From assembly GCA_963695675.1 (NCBI GenBank), contig CAVOGY010000005.1, positions 186,001 through 250,000 of the forward strand: a stretch of DNA of 64,000 nt, read 5' to 3'. The translations under genes were made by a program, and so were the position numbers. The notes under the pieces are model-generated. The model saw nothing but the letters and a program-made list of their open reading frames with translations. It had not been told where the DNA came from and did no database searches. Within the stretch, counting starts at the first letter, position 1. Each line of letters opens with the position of its first letter. This document shows positions 25,738-32,954 of this stretch, piece by piece. This DNA comes from DASUPK01 sp963695675. Its GTDB lineage: Bacteria; Actinomycetota; Thermoleophilia; Solirubrobacterales; 70-9.

Positions 25738-27449
25738 TGAGCGACGGACGGACACTCGCGCCGCATCGCCCGGAGCTCGTCAGCGAGGGGCCGGCGGCGG
25801 TGCGTCCGCGCTGGCTCGCGATGGCGATGAGCTCCGACCACAAGGACGTCGGGCGCCTCTACATCGGCGCCTCCTTCTCCTTCCTGGCGCTCGGAATCGC
25901 CGCCTACCTGCTGATCCGGCTGCAGCTCGCGGTCCCCGAGAACAACCTGATCGAACCGGTCACCTTCAACCGGCTGCTCTCGGTGGGCAGCGCCACGCTG
26001 ATCGTCCTCTTCGCACTCCCCTTCGCCTTCGGGCTCTTCACCTACATCGTCCCACTCCAGATTGGGGCGCGGTCGCTGGCCTTCCCGCGCCTCGCCTCGC
26101 TCTCGTTCTGGCTCTACCTCTTTGGCGGGGCGCTGCTGTACGTGAGCTTCATCTACACCCCGCCGGAGACGGGCTTCAACAACTGGCCCACCCTCTCCGA
26201 CACGGTCTTCACCTCGAACAACGGCCCCGACGTCTGGATCGCGGCCGTGGGCCTGACCGTGGTCGGCCTCGTACTCCAGTCGATCAACCTCGCTGTAACG
26301 GTCGCAAAGCTCCGGGCGCCCGGCCTCGCCTGGCGCCGGCTCCCCACCTTCAGCTTCTCGGCGGCCGTCTCCAGCTGGACGATGATCGTCGCCGGGTCAG
26401 CGATGGTGGCGGCGCTGGTCATGCTGGAGATGGATCGCCACTTCGACGGCGTCTTCTTCGACCCGGGCGCGGGCGGCGCGCCGATCTACTACCAGCACCT
26501 GAGCTGGATCTTCTTCACCGGCTGCTACCTGATCTTCCTGCTGCCCACGATCGGCGCGATCTCGGAGATCCTGCCCGTCTTCTCGGGCAAGCCGCTTCTC
26601 TCGCGGCGGGCTCTGATGGCCTCGACCGCGGCGATCATGCCGCTCGGCCTGCTCGCCTGGATGCAGAACATGGACAGCGCCTCGATCCCGATCGGCTGGC
26701 TATACGCCGCGATGCTGATGGCGCTGCTGCTGGCCATCCCGATCGGGGCGGTGTTCGTCAACTGGATCGGCACGCTGGCCGGCGGCGTCCTCCGGATGCG
26801 CGCCCCGATGATCTTCGCGCTCGCCTCGATCTCCACGCTGAGCTTCGGGCTGATCGGGGAGCTGATTCAGAGCGTGATCCCGGTCAACTGGCTGCTGGCA
26901 GACACGACTGCGTCCACCGCGGCGACCGGGTACGTGTTCGTCGGCGGCCCGGTGCTCGGGGGACTCGCGGCGCTCTCCTACTGGTTCCCGAAGATGACCG
27001 GGCGGACGATGGGCGAGGGACTGGCGCGAGCCTCGGCAGCGGTGATCGTGCTCGGCGCGCAGCTCACCTTCATCCCGCTCTTCCTCGCGGGGGTCGAGGG
27101 ACAGCAGGTGGACATCTTCAAGTTCTTCGAGGCGAGCGACGCGATCAACGCGCAGCAGCTCAGCGCGCTCAACCTGATCGCGACGATCGGCGCCTTCGTG
27201 CTCAGCCTGGGCGTGGTGATCTCGATCGCCAACGCGTATACGTCAATCAGGCGCGGGGTCGGCGCGGGGCACGATCCCTGGAACGGCGAGACGCTCGAGT
27301 GGTTAGCCACCTCCCCTCCGCCCCCTCACAACTTCGACGTCGTTCCGGACGTGCGAAGCGACGAGCCGCTCCGCGACATCCGCGAGGCGGTGCGACGGCG
27401 CGACACCTCCACGCCCGCACGGACGAGAACCGGAGAGCCGGTAGCCTGA
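25737..27449 (+). CDS. Heme-copper oxidase subunit I homologue without any heme or copper ligands
   Basis: A 570-residue, 12-helix subunit I homologue with recognisable fold motifs (DHKDVGRLYIG, FPRLASLSFWLYLFGG, YWFPKMTGR, TLEWLATSPPPPHNF). All six metal-binding histidines are replaced. By alignment with ctaD of this window: H158 to G84, H334 to T261, H383-H384 to Q310-N311, H470 to A396, H472 to G398. The cross-linked Tyr338 is L265, the D-channel Asp187 is S113 and the K-channel Lys412 is V339. Oxygen reduction and proton pumping by the known route are impossible. The frame is intact, structural prolines and glycines are kept, and it is followed four bases later by ctaA, arguing for a maintained non-catalytic role. 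Confidence 0.92.
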   Translation: MSDGRTLAPHRPELVSEGPAAVRPRWLAMAMSSDHKDVGRLYIGASFSFLALGIAAYLLIRLQLAVPENNLIEPVTFNRLLSVGSATLIVLFALPFAFGLFTYIVPLQIGARSLAFPRLASLSFWLYLFGGALLYVSFIYTPPETGFNNWPTLSDTVFTSNNGPDVWIAAVGLTVVGLVLQSINLAVTVAKLRAPGLAWRRLPTFSFSAAVSSWTMIVAGSAMVAALVMLEMDRHFDGVFFDPGAGGAPIYYQHLSWIFFTGCYLIFLLPTIGAISEILPVFSGKPLLSRRALMASTAAIMPLGLLAWMQNMDSASIPIGWLYAAMLMALLLAIPIGAVFVNWIGTLAGGVLRMRAPMIFALASISTLSFGLIGELIQSVIPVNWLLADTTASTAATGYVFVGGPVLGGLAALSYWFPKMTGRTMGEGLARASAAVIVLGAQLTFIPLFLAGVEGQQVDIFKFFEASDAINAQQLSALNLIATIGAFVLSLGVVISIANAYTSIRRGVGAGHDPWNGETLEWLATSPPPPHNFDVVPDVRSDEPLRDIREAVRRRDTSTPARTRTGEPVA

Positions 27450-27453
27450 CGGC

Positions 27454-28497
27454 ATGGCCGGACCCGTTGCCGGCGGCGGCGGTGCAGGGCTCCGCCGGTT
27501 TCGCCGCCTGGCGGACCTGACTGCGCTTGTCACCTTCCTGCTGATCATCGTCGGCGGCGTCGTGCGCGTGAGCGACTCCGGATTGGGCTGCGGCGCGGGC
27601 GGCAGCGGGACCAAGGGCTGGCCGCTCTGCGGCGGCGACGTGATCCCGCTGGTCGGCGACGAGAACACACTGATCGAGTTCTCACATCGACTGCTGGCGG
27701 CAATCGTCGTGGCCCTGATCGCGCTGCTCTGCTGGCGGGCATACCGCGACCTGCGAGGGCGGAACGGCTGGGCCTTTCGCGGCAGCGTCGCCGCCGGCGG
27801 GCTGGTCCTGATTCAGGCAGGGCTGGGCGGCCTGACCGTCGAGCACAGCCTGAAGGAGGAGTTGGTGGCCGCGCACCTCGGCACCGCGATGGTCTTGCTC
27901 GGCCTGCTCCTCTGGCTCAGCTTCAAGGCGCGCTCCGCAGCGGCCGCTGAAACCGACGAGCCTGTCCGGCAGCCCGTCCGCGGGCTGAAGCCCTATGCCG
28001 CGACGGCAGGGGTCCTGCTGCTCTGCGCGATCGTCGCCGGCGGCTACATGGCCGGGACCGAGGAGGAAGGCGTCAACGAGGTCGGCCCGAACATCGCCGG
28101 CGCACACCTCGCCTGTGGCCACCAGTTCCCGACCTGCGGCGACGGCAAGTTCCTGCCCTTCGGCAACAACCGGCTGACCGACATCCACCTCACCCACCGC
28201 GTCTTCGTCTACGCGGCGACGATCGCGATCGTCGCGCTGCTCGCCGTGGCATTTGCACGCGGCTCGCGCGACCGGCTGCTCCTGATCGCCGCGCTCCTGC
28301 TGCTCGGCCAGCTCCTGCTCGGCGCGCTCAACGTCTGGCTCGGCGAGCACGCCCCGCTGATCGTTGCCCACCTCACCGTGGCGACTCTCCTCTGGGCGAC
28401 GGTGGTCTCGATCGCCTACCGCGTTGCCTGGCTGCCCAGCCCTGTGCCCTCTCGCGGCCGGCCACCGCGAGCCGAGGCGTCGGCGGCGCCGGCGTGA
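27454..28497 (+). CDS. ctaA: Heme A synthase (COX15/CtaA family)
   Basis: A 347-residue, eight-helix membrane protein that oxidises the C8 methyl of heme O to give heme A. The first half has the IEFSHRL motif (E75, H78) and VAAHLGTAM (H141); the second half has IHLTHRVFVY and IVAHLTVATL, giving the four heme-ligand histidines. Paired extracytoplasmic cysteines are seen in both halves (GLGCGAGG...WPLCGG and HLACGHQFPTCGDG), typical of the actinobacterial and Bacillus type. It begins four bases after the histidine-less subunit I and overlaps ctaB by four bases. Confidence 0.93.
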   Translation: MAGPVAGGGGAGLRRFRRLADLTALVTFLLIIVGGVVRVSDSGLGCGAGGSGTKGWPLCGGDVIPLVGDENTLIEFSHRLLAAIVVALIALLCWRAYRDLRGRNGWAFRGSVAAGGLVLIQAGLGGLTVEHSLKEELVAAHLGTAMVLLGLLLWLSFKARSAAAAETDEPVRQPVRGLKPYAATAGVLLLCAIVAGGYMAGTEEEGVNEVGPNIAGAHLACGHQFPTCGDGKFLPFGNNRLTDIHLTHRVFVYAATIAIVALLAVAFARGSRDRLLLIAALLLLGQLLLGALNVWLGEHAPLIVAHLTVATLLWATVVSIAYRVAWLPSPVPSRGRPPRAEASAAPA

Positions 28498-29468
28498 GCG
28501 TCCATCTCGGCACCGGGCCGGAGCGCGTCGGCCGGACGGCGCCGCGCCCGGGCGGCGCGCGGGTTTCGGTAACCCCGGGCGACGCGCGGACCCGGACCAT
28601 GCGCGCGGCGATCGGGGTGGCGAACGACTACGTCACGCTCACCAAGCCCCGGATCATCTCCCTGCTCCTGCTCACCTGCGTGGCGACGATGTTCGTCGCC
28701 GACCCAAGCGGCCCGGCCCTCTCGACGATCCTGTGGACGTGCCTTGGCGGCTACCTGGCCGCGGGCGGCGCGGGGGCGATCAACCACTACATCGAGCGCG
28801 AACCGGATGCCCGTATGGCTCGGACGCGCGGCCGCCCGCTGGCGAGCGGCCGCATCGAGCCGCGCCGCGGGTTGCTCTTCGGCTCCGCGCTCGGCATCGT
28901 CGCGGTCGCCCAGCTCGCGATCACCGTCAACGCGCTGACCGCAGCGCTCGCCGCCGCCGGCCTGCTCGGCTACGTCTTCGTCTACACGCTGTGGCTGAAG
29001 CCGCGAACCCCCCAGAACATCGTGCTCGGTGGCGCCGCGGGCGCGATGCCCCCGCTGGTCGGCTGGGCGGCCGCCACGGGCGGCCTCTCCGCGCAGGCGC
29101 TCTGGCCGTTCGCGATCGTCTTCTGCTGGACTCCGCCGCACTTCTGGGCGCTGTCGCTGTTGATCTCGGACGACTACGCCCGCACCGGGGTCCCGATGCT
29201 GCCGGTGGTGAGGGGGGAGACCACGACCCGGCACCAGATCGTCGCCTACGCGCTGCTCCTGGTCGCGGTCACCGTCGGGCCCGTCCTCACCGGCCTCTTC
29301 GGCACCGCCTACCTGGTGGCCGCGCTCGCACTTGGAATCGGCTTCGTCGGCCTCGCGCTGGTTCTGCTCGCGCACCCCACGCGACAGGCGGCGCGCCGCC
29401 TCTACCTGAGCTCGCTCGCCTACCTGGCCCTGCTCTTCGTCGCGATGGCACTCGACAGGGCGTTGTAG
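28494..29468 (+). CDS. ctaB: Protoheme IX farnesyltransferase (heme O synthase)
   Basis: A 324-residue UbiA-superfamily prenyltransferase that adds farnesyl to heme B. The first aspartate-rich motif is NHYIEREPDARMARTRGRP and the second is found around LLISDDYARTGVPMLPVV; LTKPRIISLLLL at the N-terminus is the usual COX10 start of the first helix. About nine helices are predicted. The start GTG 28494 overlaps the ctaA stop; ATG near residue 34 is an alternative. Together with ctaA it supplies heme A for the aa3 oxidase encoded on the opposite strand. Confidence 0.94.
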   Translation: MSVHLGTGPERVGRTAPRPGGARVSVTPGDARTRTMRAAIGVANDYVTLTKPRIISLLLLTCVATMFVADPSGPALSTILWTCLGGYLAAGGAGAINHYIEREPDARMARTRGRPLASGRIEPRRGLLFGSALGIVAVAQLAITVNALTAALAAAGLLGYVFVYTLWLKPRTPQNIVLGGAAGAMPPLVGWAAATGGLSAQALWPFAIVFCWTPPHFWALSLLISDDYARTGVPMLPVVRGETTTRHQIVAYALLLVAVTVGPVLTGLFGTAYLVAALALGIGFVGLALVLLAHPTRQAARRLYLSSLAYLALLFVAMALDRAL

Positions 29469-29477
29469 GGTTCCGCC

Positions 29478-29588
29478 GTGGACCGCGAGCGCGCCAGGGC
29501 CACCATCCGTACGGGCATGTTCGCCGGCTCCCTGGCGCTGCTCGTCTTCGCGCTGGCCTTCTACGTCTCGGTCCTCTACCTGCGATGA
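29478..29588 (+). CDS. Small single-span membrane protein in the oxidase cluster
   Basis: A 36-residue frame starting GTG 29478: a short basic N-terminus (DRERARATIRTG) then one transmembrane helix (MFAGSLALLVFALAFYVSVL) and stop TGA overlapping the ATG of the next gene (ATGA). Small one-helix proteins commonly accompany oxidase operons as accessory subunits, which is the likely role here. The assignment rests on position, overlap and hydrophobicity only. Confidence 0.6.
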   Translation: MDRERARATIRTGMFAGSLALLVFALAFYVSVLYLR

Positions 29589-29848
29589 GCCAGCCGCCAA
29601 AGCCCACCGAGGTCATTTACCTCTCGAGGCCGACGGTCTTTCCGGCCCTGCTCGCCTTCGGGCTCGCCGCCCTCGTGGTGGGCCTCTTCGCCTGGTGGCC
29701 CTATTCGGTGATCGGCGGCCTGGTCGCCCTGTTCTCCCTGATCGGCTGGCTGCGCGCCAACCGCGACGAGATCGCGCGCATGCCGCGCCACCAGCGCACG
29801 GACACCGCCCCGATCCCGCTGTCGGTATCGCCGCCGGACCAGAACTAA
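29585..29848 (+). CDS. Cytochrome c oxidase subunit IV-like membrane protein
   Basis: An 87-residue protein with two closely packed transmembrane helices (VFPALLAFGLAALVVGLFAW and SVIGGLVALFSLIGWL), then a basic segment and a Pro-rich tail. Size, topology and position after ctaB resemble the actinobacterial oxidase subunit IV (CtaF-like). It is translationally coupled to the preceding small gene and closes the plus-strand operon. A hairpin terminator follows at once. Confidence 0.65.
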   Translation: MSQPPKPTEVIYLSRPTVFPALLAFGLAALVVGLFAWWPYSVIGGLVALFSLIGWLRANRDEIARMPRHQRTDTAPIPLSVSPPDQN

Positions 29849-29886
29849 ACGGGTTGCTCCCTCGGCTTCGCCTCGGAGCACCCTCG
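29847..29886. repeat. Dispersed palindromic element, copy 1, acting as terminator
   Basis: The palindrome GGGTTGCTCC...GGAGCACCC with a CGGCTTCGCC centre sits between the convergent subunit-IV-like and CBS genes. Essentially the same 40-base element occurs inverted at 39699-39737. Here it can serve both transcription units as a terminator. The element resembles REP/BIME-type intergenic palindromes. Confidence 0.7.
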
Positions 29887-29888
29887 CG

Positions 29889-30290
29889 TCACGGCGGCGA
29901 CATCGACGAGGTCGCGCCGAACTCCGTCCAGCAGCGCACGATGTCGCGCATCGAGAGCACGCCGACGAGCTCGCCGCGATCGACGACGACCAGGTGACGG
30001 ATGCCGCGCTGCACCATCTCGTCGGCCGCCTGCTCGAGGCTCCAATCCGGGGCCGCGGAGATGACGCTCTCGCTCATGTGATCGGCGACCTTCGTGATGT
30101 CGGGATCCTTGCCGGTCCCGACAGCGTTCAGGATGTCGCGCTCGGTGATGATCCGCGGCGCCGGCGACTCGTCGTCGAAGACCAGGGCGGCGCCGGTTCC
30201 CTTCTCGGTCATCTTGGTCGCGGTCTCGCGCAGCGTGTGGCCGGGGCCGACTGCCAGCACCACGCTCGACATGCCCTCGCGAACCTGCAC
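29889..30290 (-). CDS. CBS domain pair protein
   Basis: A 133-residue protein consisting of a Bateman module: CBS1 (about 5-58, with HTLRETATKMTEKGTGAALV and ITERDIL) and CBS2 (about 69-125, with WSLEQAADEMVQRGIRHLVV and VLSMRDIVR). Such proteins bind adenosine nucleotides and regulate partners. No fused effector is present. The 190-base region between this gene and the divergent cytochrome c gene holds another GC-rich hairpin (GGGGCTTCGCCCC near 30357-30369) and presumably both promoters. Confidence 0.9.
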   Translation of the reverse strand: MQVREGMSSVVLAVGPGHTLRETATKMTEKGTGAALVFDDESPAPRIITERDILNAVGTGKDPDITKVADHMSESVISAAPDWSLEQAADEMVQRGIRHLVVVDRGELVGVLSMRDIVRCWTEFGATSSMSPP

Positions 30291-30480
30291 TCGACCTCCT
30301 ATTCACGGCTTCGCCATCAGATCGCGCCCACAAGCGGCCGCCCCACATAACCGCTCGGGGCTTCGCCCCTCGCTCATGGTGGAGCGACCTGGTGGCCGCT
30401 AAGTGCCGTTCGGCGCAAGCTTATCCCACGCCTGACGCTCGGCAGGCGACTCAGCGCCGACATATAGGATTCCGGCGCTC

Positions 30481-31218
30481 ATGCAGCGGTTCAGGGACCA
30501 CGGGCGGGCGATCTGGATGTTCGCCACGATCGCCGCGGCCGCCGTCGTCGTCGGCCTGACGGGCTGCGATCTCGGCCCGACGCCCAACCTCGACAGGGGC
30601 CAGCAGCTCTTCACTCAGAAGTGCGGGACCTGTCACACGCTGACCGGCGCGGGCACGAACGGCACCGTCGGGCCCAACCTCGACTACGCGTTCAAGCAGG
30701 CGCGGGCAGAAGGTGAGGATCCCGACACCTTCGAGGGCGTGATCAAAGCGCAGGTCGAGTATCCCCGGCCGGCCGATCCGCAGCAAACCGATGTCTACAT
30801 GCCCCCCAAGCTGGTCGAGGGGGACGACCTGAACGACGTGGCCGCGTACGTGGCGAGCGTCGCGGGGGTGCCCGGGATCAAGCCGCCGGCCTTCGCCCCG
30901 CCGCAGTTCTTCGCCACAAACTGCGGCGGCTGCCACACCCTTGCCCAGGCCGGGACGACCGGCAACGTCGGCCCCAACCTCGACGAGGCGCTGAAGGGGA
31001 TGAGCGCCAACCAGATCTCCCAGTCGATCAGCGATCCGAATGCCGTGATCACACCGGGTTACCAGCCGAACGTGATGCCGCAGAACTTCGGCCAGACCCT
31101 CACCCCGCCGCAGCTCCAGCAGCTGGTCGCCTATCTGCAGCAAGCGACCGGTGGCGGCGGTGGTGGCGCCGCGGGCGGTGGCGGTGGTGGCGCCGCGGGC
31201 GGCGGCGGCAAGAAGTAG
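30481..31218 (+). CDS. Diheme c-type cytochrome, membrane-anchored
   Basis: A 245-residue exported protein. The N-terminal hydrophobic segment ends in VVVGLTGC, a lipobox-like site. Two cytochrome c domains follow, with CGTCH (about residue 49) and CGGCH (about 155); methionine ligands are likely in DVYMPPKL and NVMPQNFGQ. The tail is an unusual Gly/Ala run (GGGGGGAAGGGGGGAAGGGG) ending KK. It probably carries electrons to the aa3 oxidase of the adjacent minus-strand cluster, or is a subunit of it. Confidence 0.9.
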   Translation: MQRFRDHGRAIWMFATIAAAAVVVGLTGCDLGPTPNLDRGQQLFTQKCGTCHTLTGAGTNGTVGPNLDYAFKQARAEGEDPDTFEGVIKAQVEYPRPADPQQTDVYMPPKLVEGDDLNDVAAYVASVAGVPGIKPPAFAPPQFFATNCGGCHTLAQAGTTGNVGPNLDEALKGMSANQISQSISDPNAVITPGYQPNVMPQNFGQTLTPPQLQQLVAYLQQATGGGGGGAAGGGGGGAAGGGGKK

Positions 31219-31236
31219 TCGGCCGACCCGACTTGT

Positions 31237-31272
31237 GGACGCTTTTGGGGCCGATAGACCCCCAAATCGTCC
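31237..31272. terminator. Hairpin terminator after the diheme cytochrome gene
   Basis: GGACG-C-TTTTGGGG (31237-31250) pairs with CCCCAAA-T-CGTCC (31260-31272) across a short loop, between the convergent cytochrome gene and the small membrane protein gene at 31284. The TTTT and AAA segments lie inside the stem rather than after it. Confidence 0.6.
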
Positions 31273-31283
31273 AGAAGCCCTGA

Positions 31284-31511
31284 CTAGCGCTCAGCCGGGT
31301 CCGAGCCGTAGCGCCGCCAGTCCTGGATCAGGTTCCAGGTCCGCCATAGGCCGATGGCGAGGAGAATCGCCCCGACGATCGCCCCCGCCAGTGAGCTGAT
31401 CAGCAGCGCCACGGCGATCACGATCGCCGCGGCCACGCCGAACATGACGAGGACGCGGAACATGTCGCGTTCGTTGCGGAGCGGGTTGTGCGGCGGGCCG
31501 ATCTCGGACAC
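31284..31511 (-). CDS. Small membrane protein, hypothetical
   Basis: A 75-residue protein from GTG 31511: a polar N-terminus, then two hydrophobic helices (FRVLVMFGVAAAIVIAVALL and LAGAIVGAILLAIGLW) and a charged tail RTWNLIQDWRRYGSDPAER. A longer frame to 31655 exists but its extra N-terminus is Arg-rich and unlike a protein. No family is recognised. Confidence 0.6.
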   Translation of the reverse strand: MSEIGPPHNPLRNERDMFRVLVMFGVAAAIVIAVALLISSLAGAIVGAILLAIGLWRTWNLIQDWRRYGSDPAER

Positions 31512-31704
31512 GGGCCGATCATAGGTTGGCAACACCGAACGCTCGCCGGCACGTAGCTTCCCGCGATGCGAAATCCGGCTTCTCGCCGTCGGGGTGGTCG
31601 TCCCTGGCCCTCGCCGCCGGCGGATGCGGCTGCGATTCAGGCAGCTGGCGAACACCTGGCGAACAGAATCCCGCGGAAACCGAGCGTTCGTCAGCAGCCA
31701 GGCC

Positions 31705-32106
31705 CTACTCCTGCAGCCCGGCGGCTTCGAGAGCCTCTTCGCGTCTCATGAATCCCCGCCCGCGGAAGGCCTTGCCATGCCGGATCGTCCATGCCTGCCA
31801 GATATCCCAGGTGGTCTCCACGCCGCTCTGCTTCCCACGGCCCCGGAACGTCAACGACGCCACCACCTGATCACCGGTCTCGATCAATTCGTGGATCTCG
31901 ACACGGGGCTCGTCGAACTCGCCCCACCACGACTCCAGGAACCCCCTGAATCCCTCAGCTGCGCGGACAACCCCCTCCATACCGGGAATCGCCCCCGTGG
32001 CGACGTACTCGAACTCAGGGGAAATGTTCGCAACGGCACCGTCCATGTCGCCGCGATTGAACGCCTCGTAGGCCCCCCGGACGATCTCCACGTTCTCCTC
32101 CGACAT
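31705..32106 (-). CDS. SnoaL-like / NTF2-fold protein
   Basis: A 133-residue NTF2-superfamily protein with the typical start NVEIVRGAYEAFNRGDMDGAV, the middle IHELIETGDQVVASLTFRGRG, and the strand WQAWTIRHGKAFRGRGF. SnoaL-like proteins are small cone-shaped proteins, some of them cyclases or isomerases, most of unknown function. This type is often present in many copies in Thermoleophilia. Nothing in the neighbourhood indicates a substrate. Confidence 0.85.
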   Translation of the reverse strand: MSEENVEIVRGAYEAFNRGDMDGAVANISPEFEYVATGAIPGMEGVVRAAEGFRGFLESWWGEFDEPRVEIHELIETGDQVVASLTFRGRGKQSGVETTWDIWQAWTIRHGKAFRGRGFMRREEALEAAGLQE

Positions 32107-32145
32107 CGCCCACGCAGTATCTCGCTACGGCAGGGCGCTGCTGGC

Positions 32146-32319
32146 TCAGATCGACTTCTCGACCTCGCACTTGGAGGCGGTGTCCTTGCCCTTGCCCCCC
32201 TTGCAGAGGTCCGCGCCACCACCGCCCTTGAGCGCGTCCTTGCCCTTCTGGCCGAGCAGGGTGTCCTGGCCCCCACCGCCCTTGACGGTGTCCTTGCCGG
32301 GACCGCCGCACCCCGCCAT
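32146..32319 (-). pseudogene. C-terminal fragment of an RTX-type calcium-binding repeat protein
   Basis: Fifty-seven codons encode GG-x-G-x-D style nonapeptide repeats (GGPGKDTVKGGGGQDTLLGQ, KGKDALKGGGGADLCKGG) ending in KCEVEKSI, the characteristic C-terminus of long secreted hemolysin-type calcium-binding proteins. The upstream part is missing: the frame opens only 12 bases downstream of the ctaE stop and has no ribosome binding site. I read it as the 3' remnant of a deleted gene. A very small secreted protein is possible but less likely. Confidence 0.7.
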
Positions 32320-32330
32320 TTGCAGGGGAC

Positions 32331-32954
32331 CTAGAGGACGTAGACGGTGGTGAAGACGATGATCCACATCACGTCGACGAAGTGCCAGTAGATGCCGGGG
32401 ACCTCGACGCCGAGGTGGTCCTTCGCCGCCGGGCCGTAGTGGCCGCGGAAGGCGCGGATGTTGGCGATGGCCAGGAGCACGAGGCCCACAGTGACGTGGG
32501 CGCCGTGCAGGCCGGTGAGCCCGTAGAAGATCGTGCCGAAGGCATCGTCCCGGGCGCTGAAGCCGATGTGGACGTACTCGTTGAGCTGGATGAAGAGGAA
32601 GGTGGCGCCCAGTAGGAAGGTGGTCATCAGGCCCATCTGGAGGCCGCGTCGGTTGTTCTTGCGGATCGACTCGAGCGCCCAGTGCATCGTGAAGCTCGAC
32701 GAGACCAGAATCGCGGTGTTCATCCCGGCCACGGCGACGGGAAGCTCGAACGGGTCCGGCGGCCATGGCCCGGTGTTGGCGACGACCCGGAGGAAGAAGT
32801 ACGAGGCGAAGAACGCCCCGAAGAGCATCACCTCGGAAACGATGAAGAGGAGGATCCCGAGCGTCTGGCGGTCTATCCGCGAGCTTTGGTTGGCCTCCGG
32901 CGGATGAGCGTGGTGCTCCTCGGCGTGGTCGACGGCGACTGAGGCGGATTCCAT
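32331..32954 (-). CDS. ctaE: Cytochrome c oxidase subunit III
   Basis: A 207-residue, five-helix subunit III lacking the first two helices of the mitochondrial type, as in actinobacteria and ba3/caa3 relatives. Family motifs are VSEVMLFGAFFASYFFLR, the glutamate-containing FIQLNEYV, TGLHGAHVTVGL and the C-terminal YWHFVDVMWIIVF. It is the last gene of ctaC-ctaD-(USP-like)-ctaE and overlaps the USP-like gene by one base (TGATG). Confidence 0.95.
   Translation of the reverse strand: MESASVAVDHAEEHHAHPPEANQSSRIDRQTLGILLFIVSEVMLFGAFFASYFFLRVVANTGPWPPDPFELPVAVAGMNTAILVSSSFTMHWALESIRKNNRRGLQMGLMTTFLLGATFLFIQLNEYVHIGFSARDDAFGTIFYGLTGLHGAHVTVGLVLLAIANIRAFRGHYGPAAKDHLGVEVPGIYWHFVDVMWIIVFTTVYVL

Noticed and set aside
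24979..27449. The second oxidase pair as an ordinary quinol oxidase or NO reductase
   Set aside because: Quinol oxidases and NO reductases keep the heme-ligand histidines; here all six positions are replaced.
28364..29848. 494-residue plus-strand frame covering ctaB
   Set aside because: The first 400 codons are a shadow of ctaB; only the last 87 codons (subunit-IV-like protein) are a real gene.
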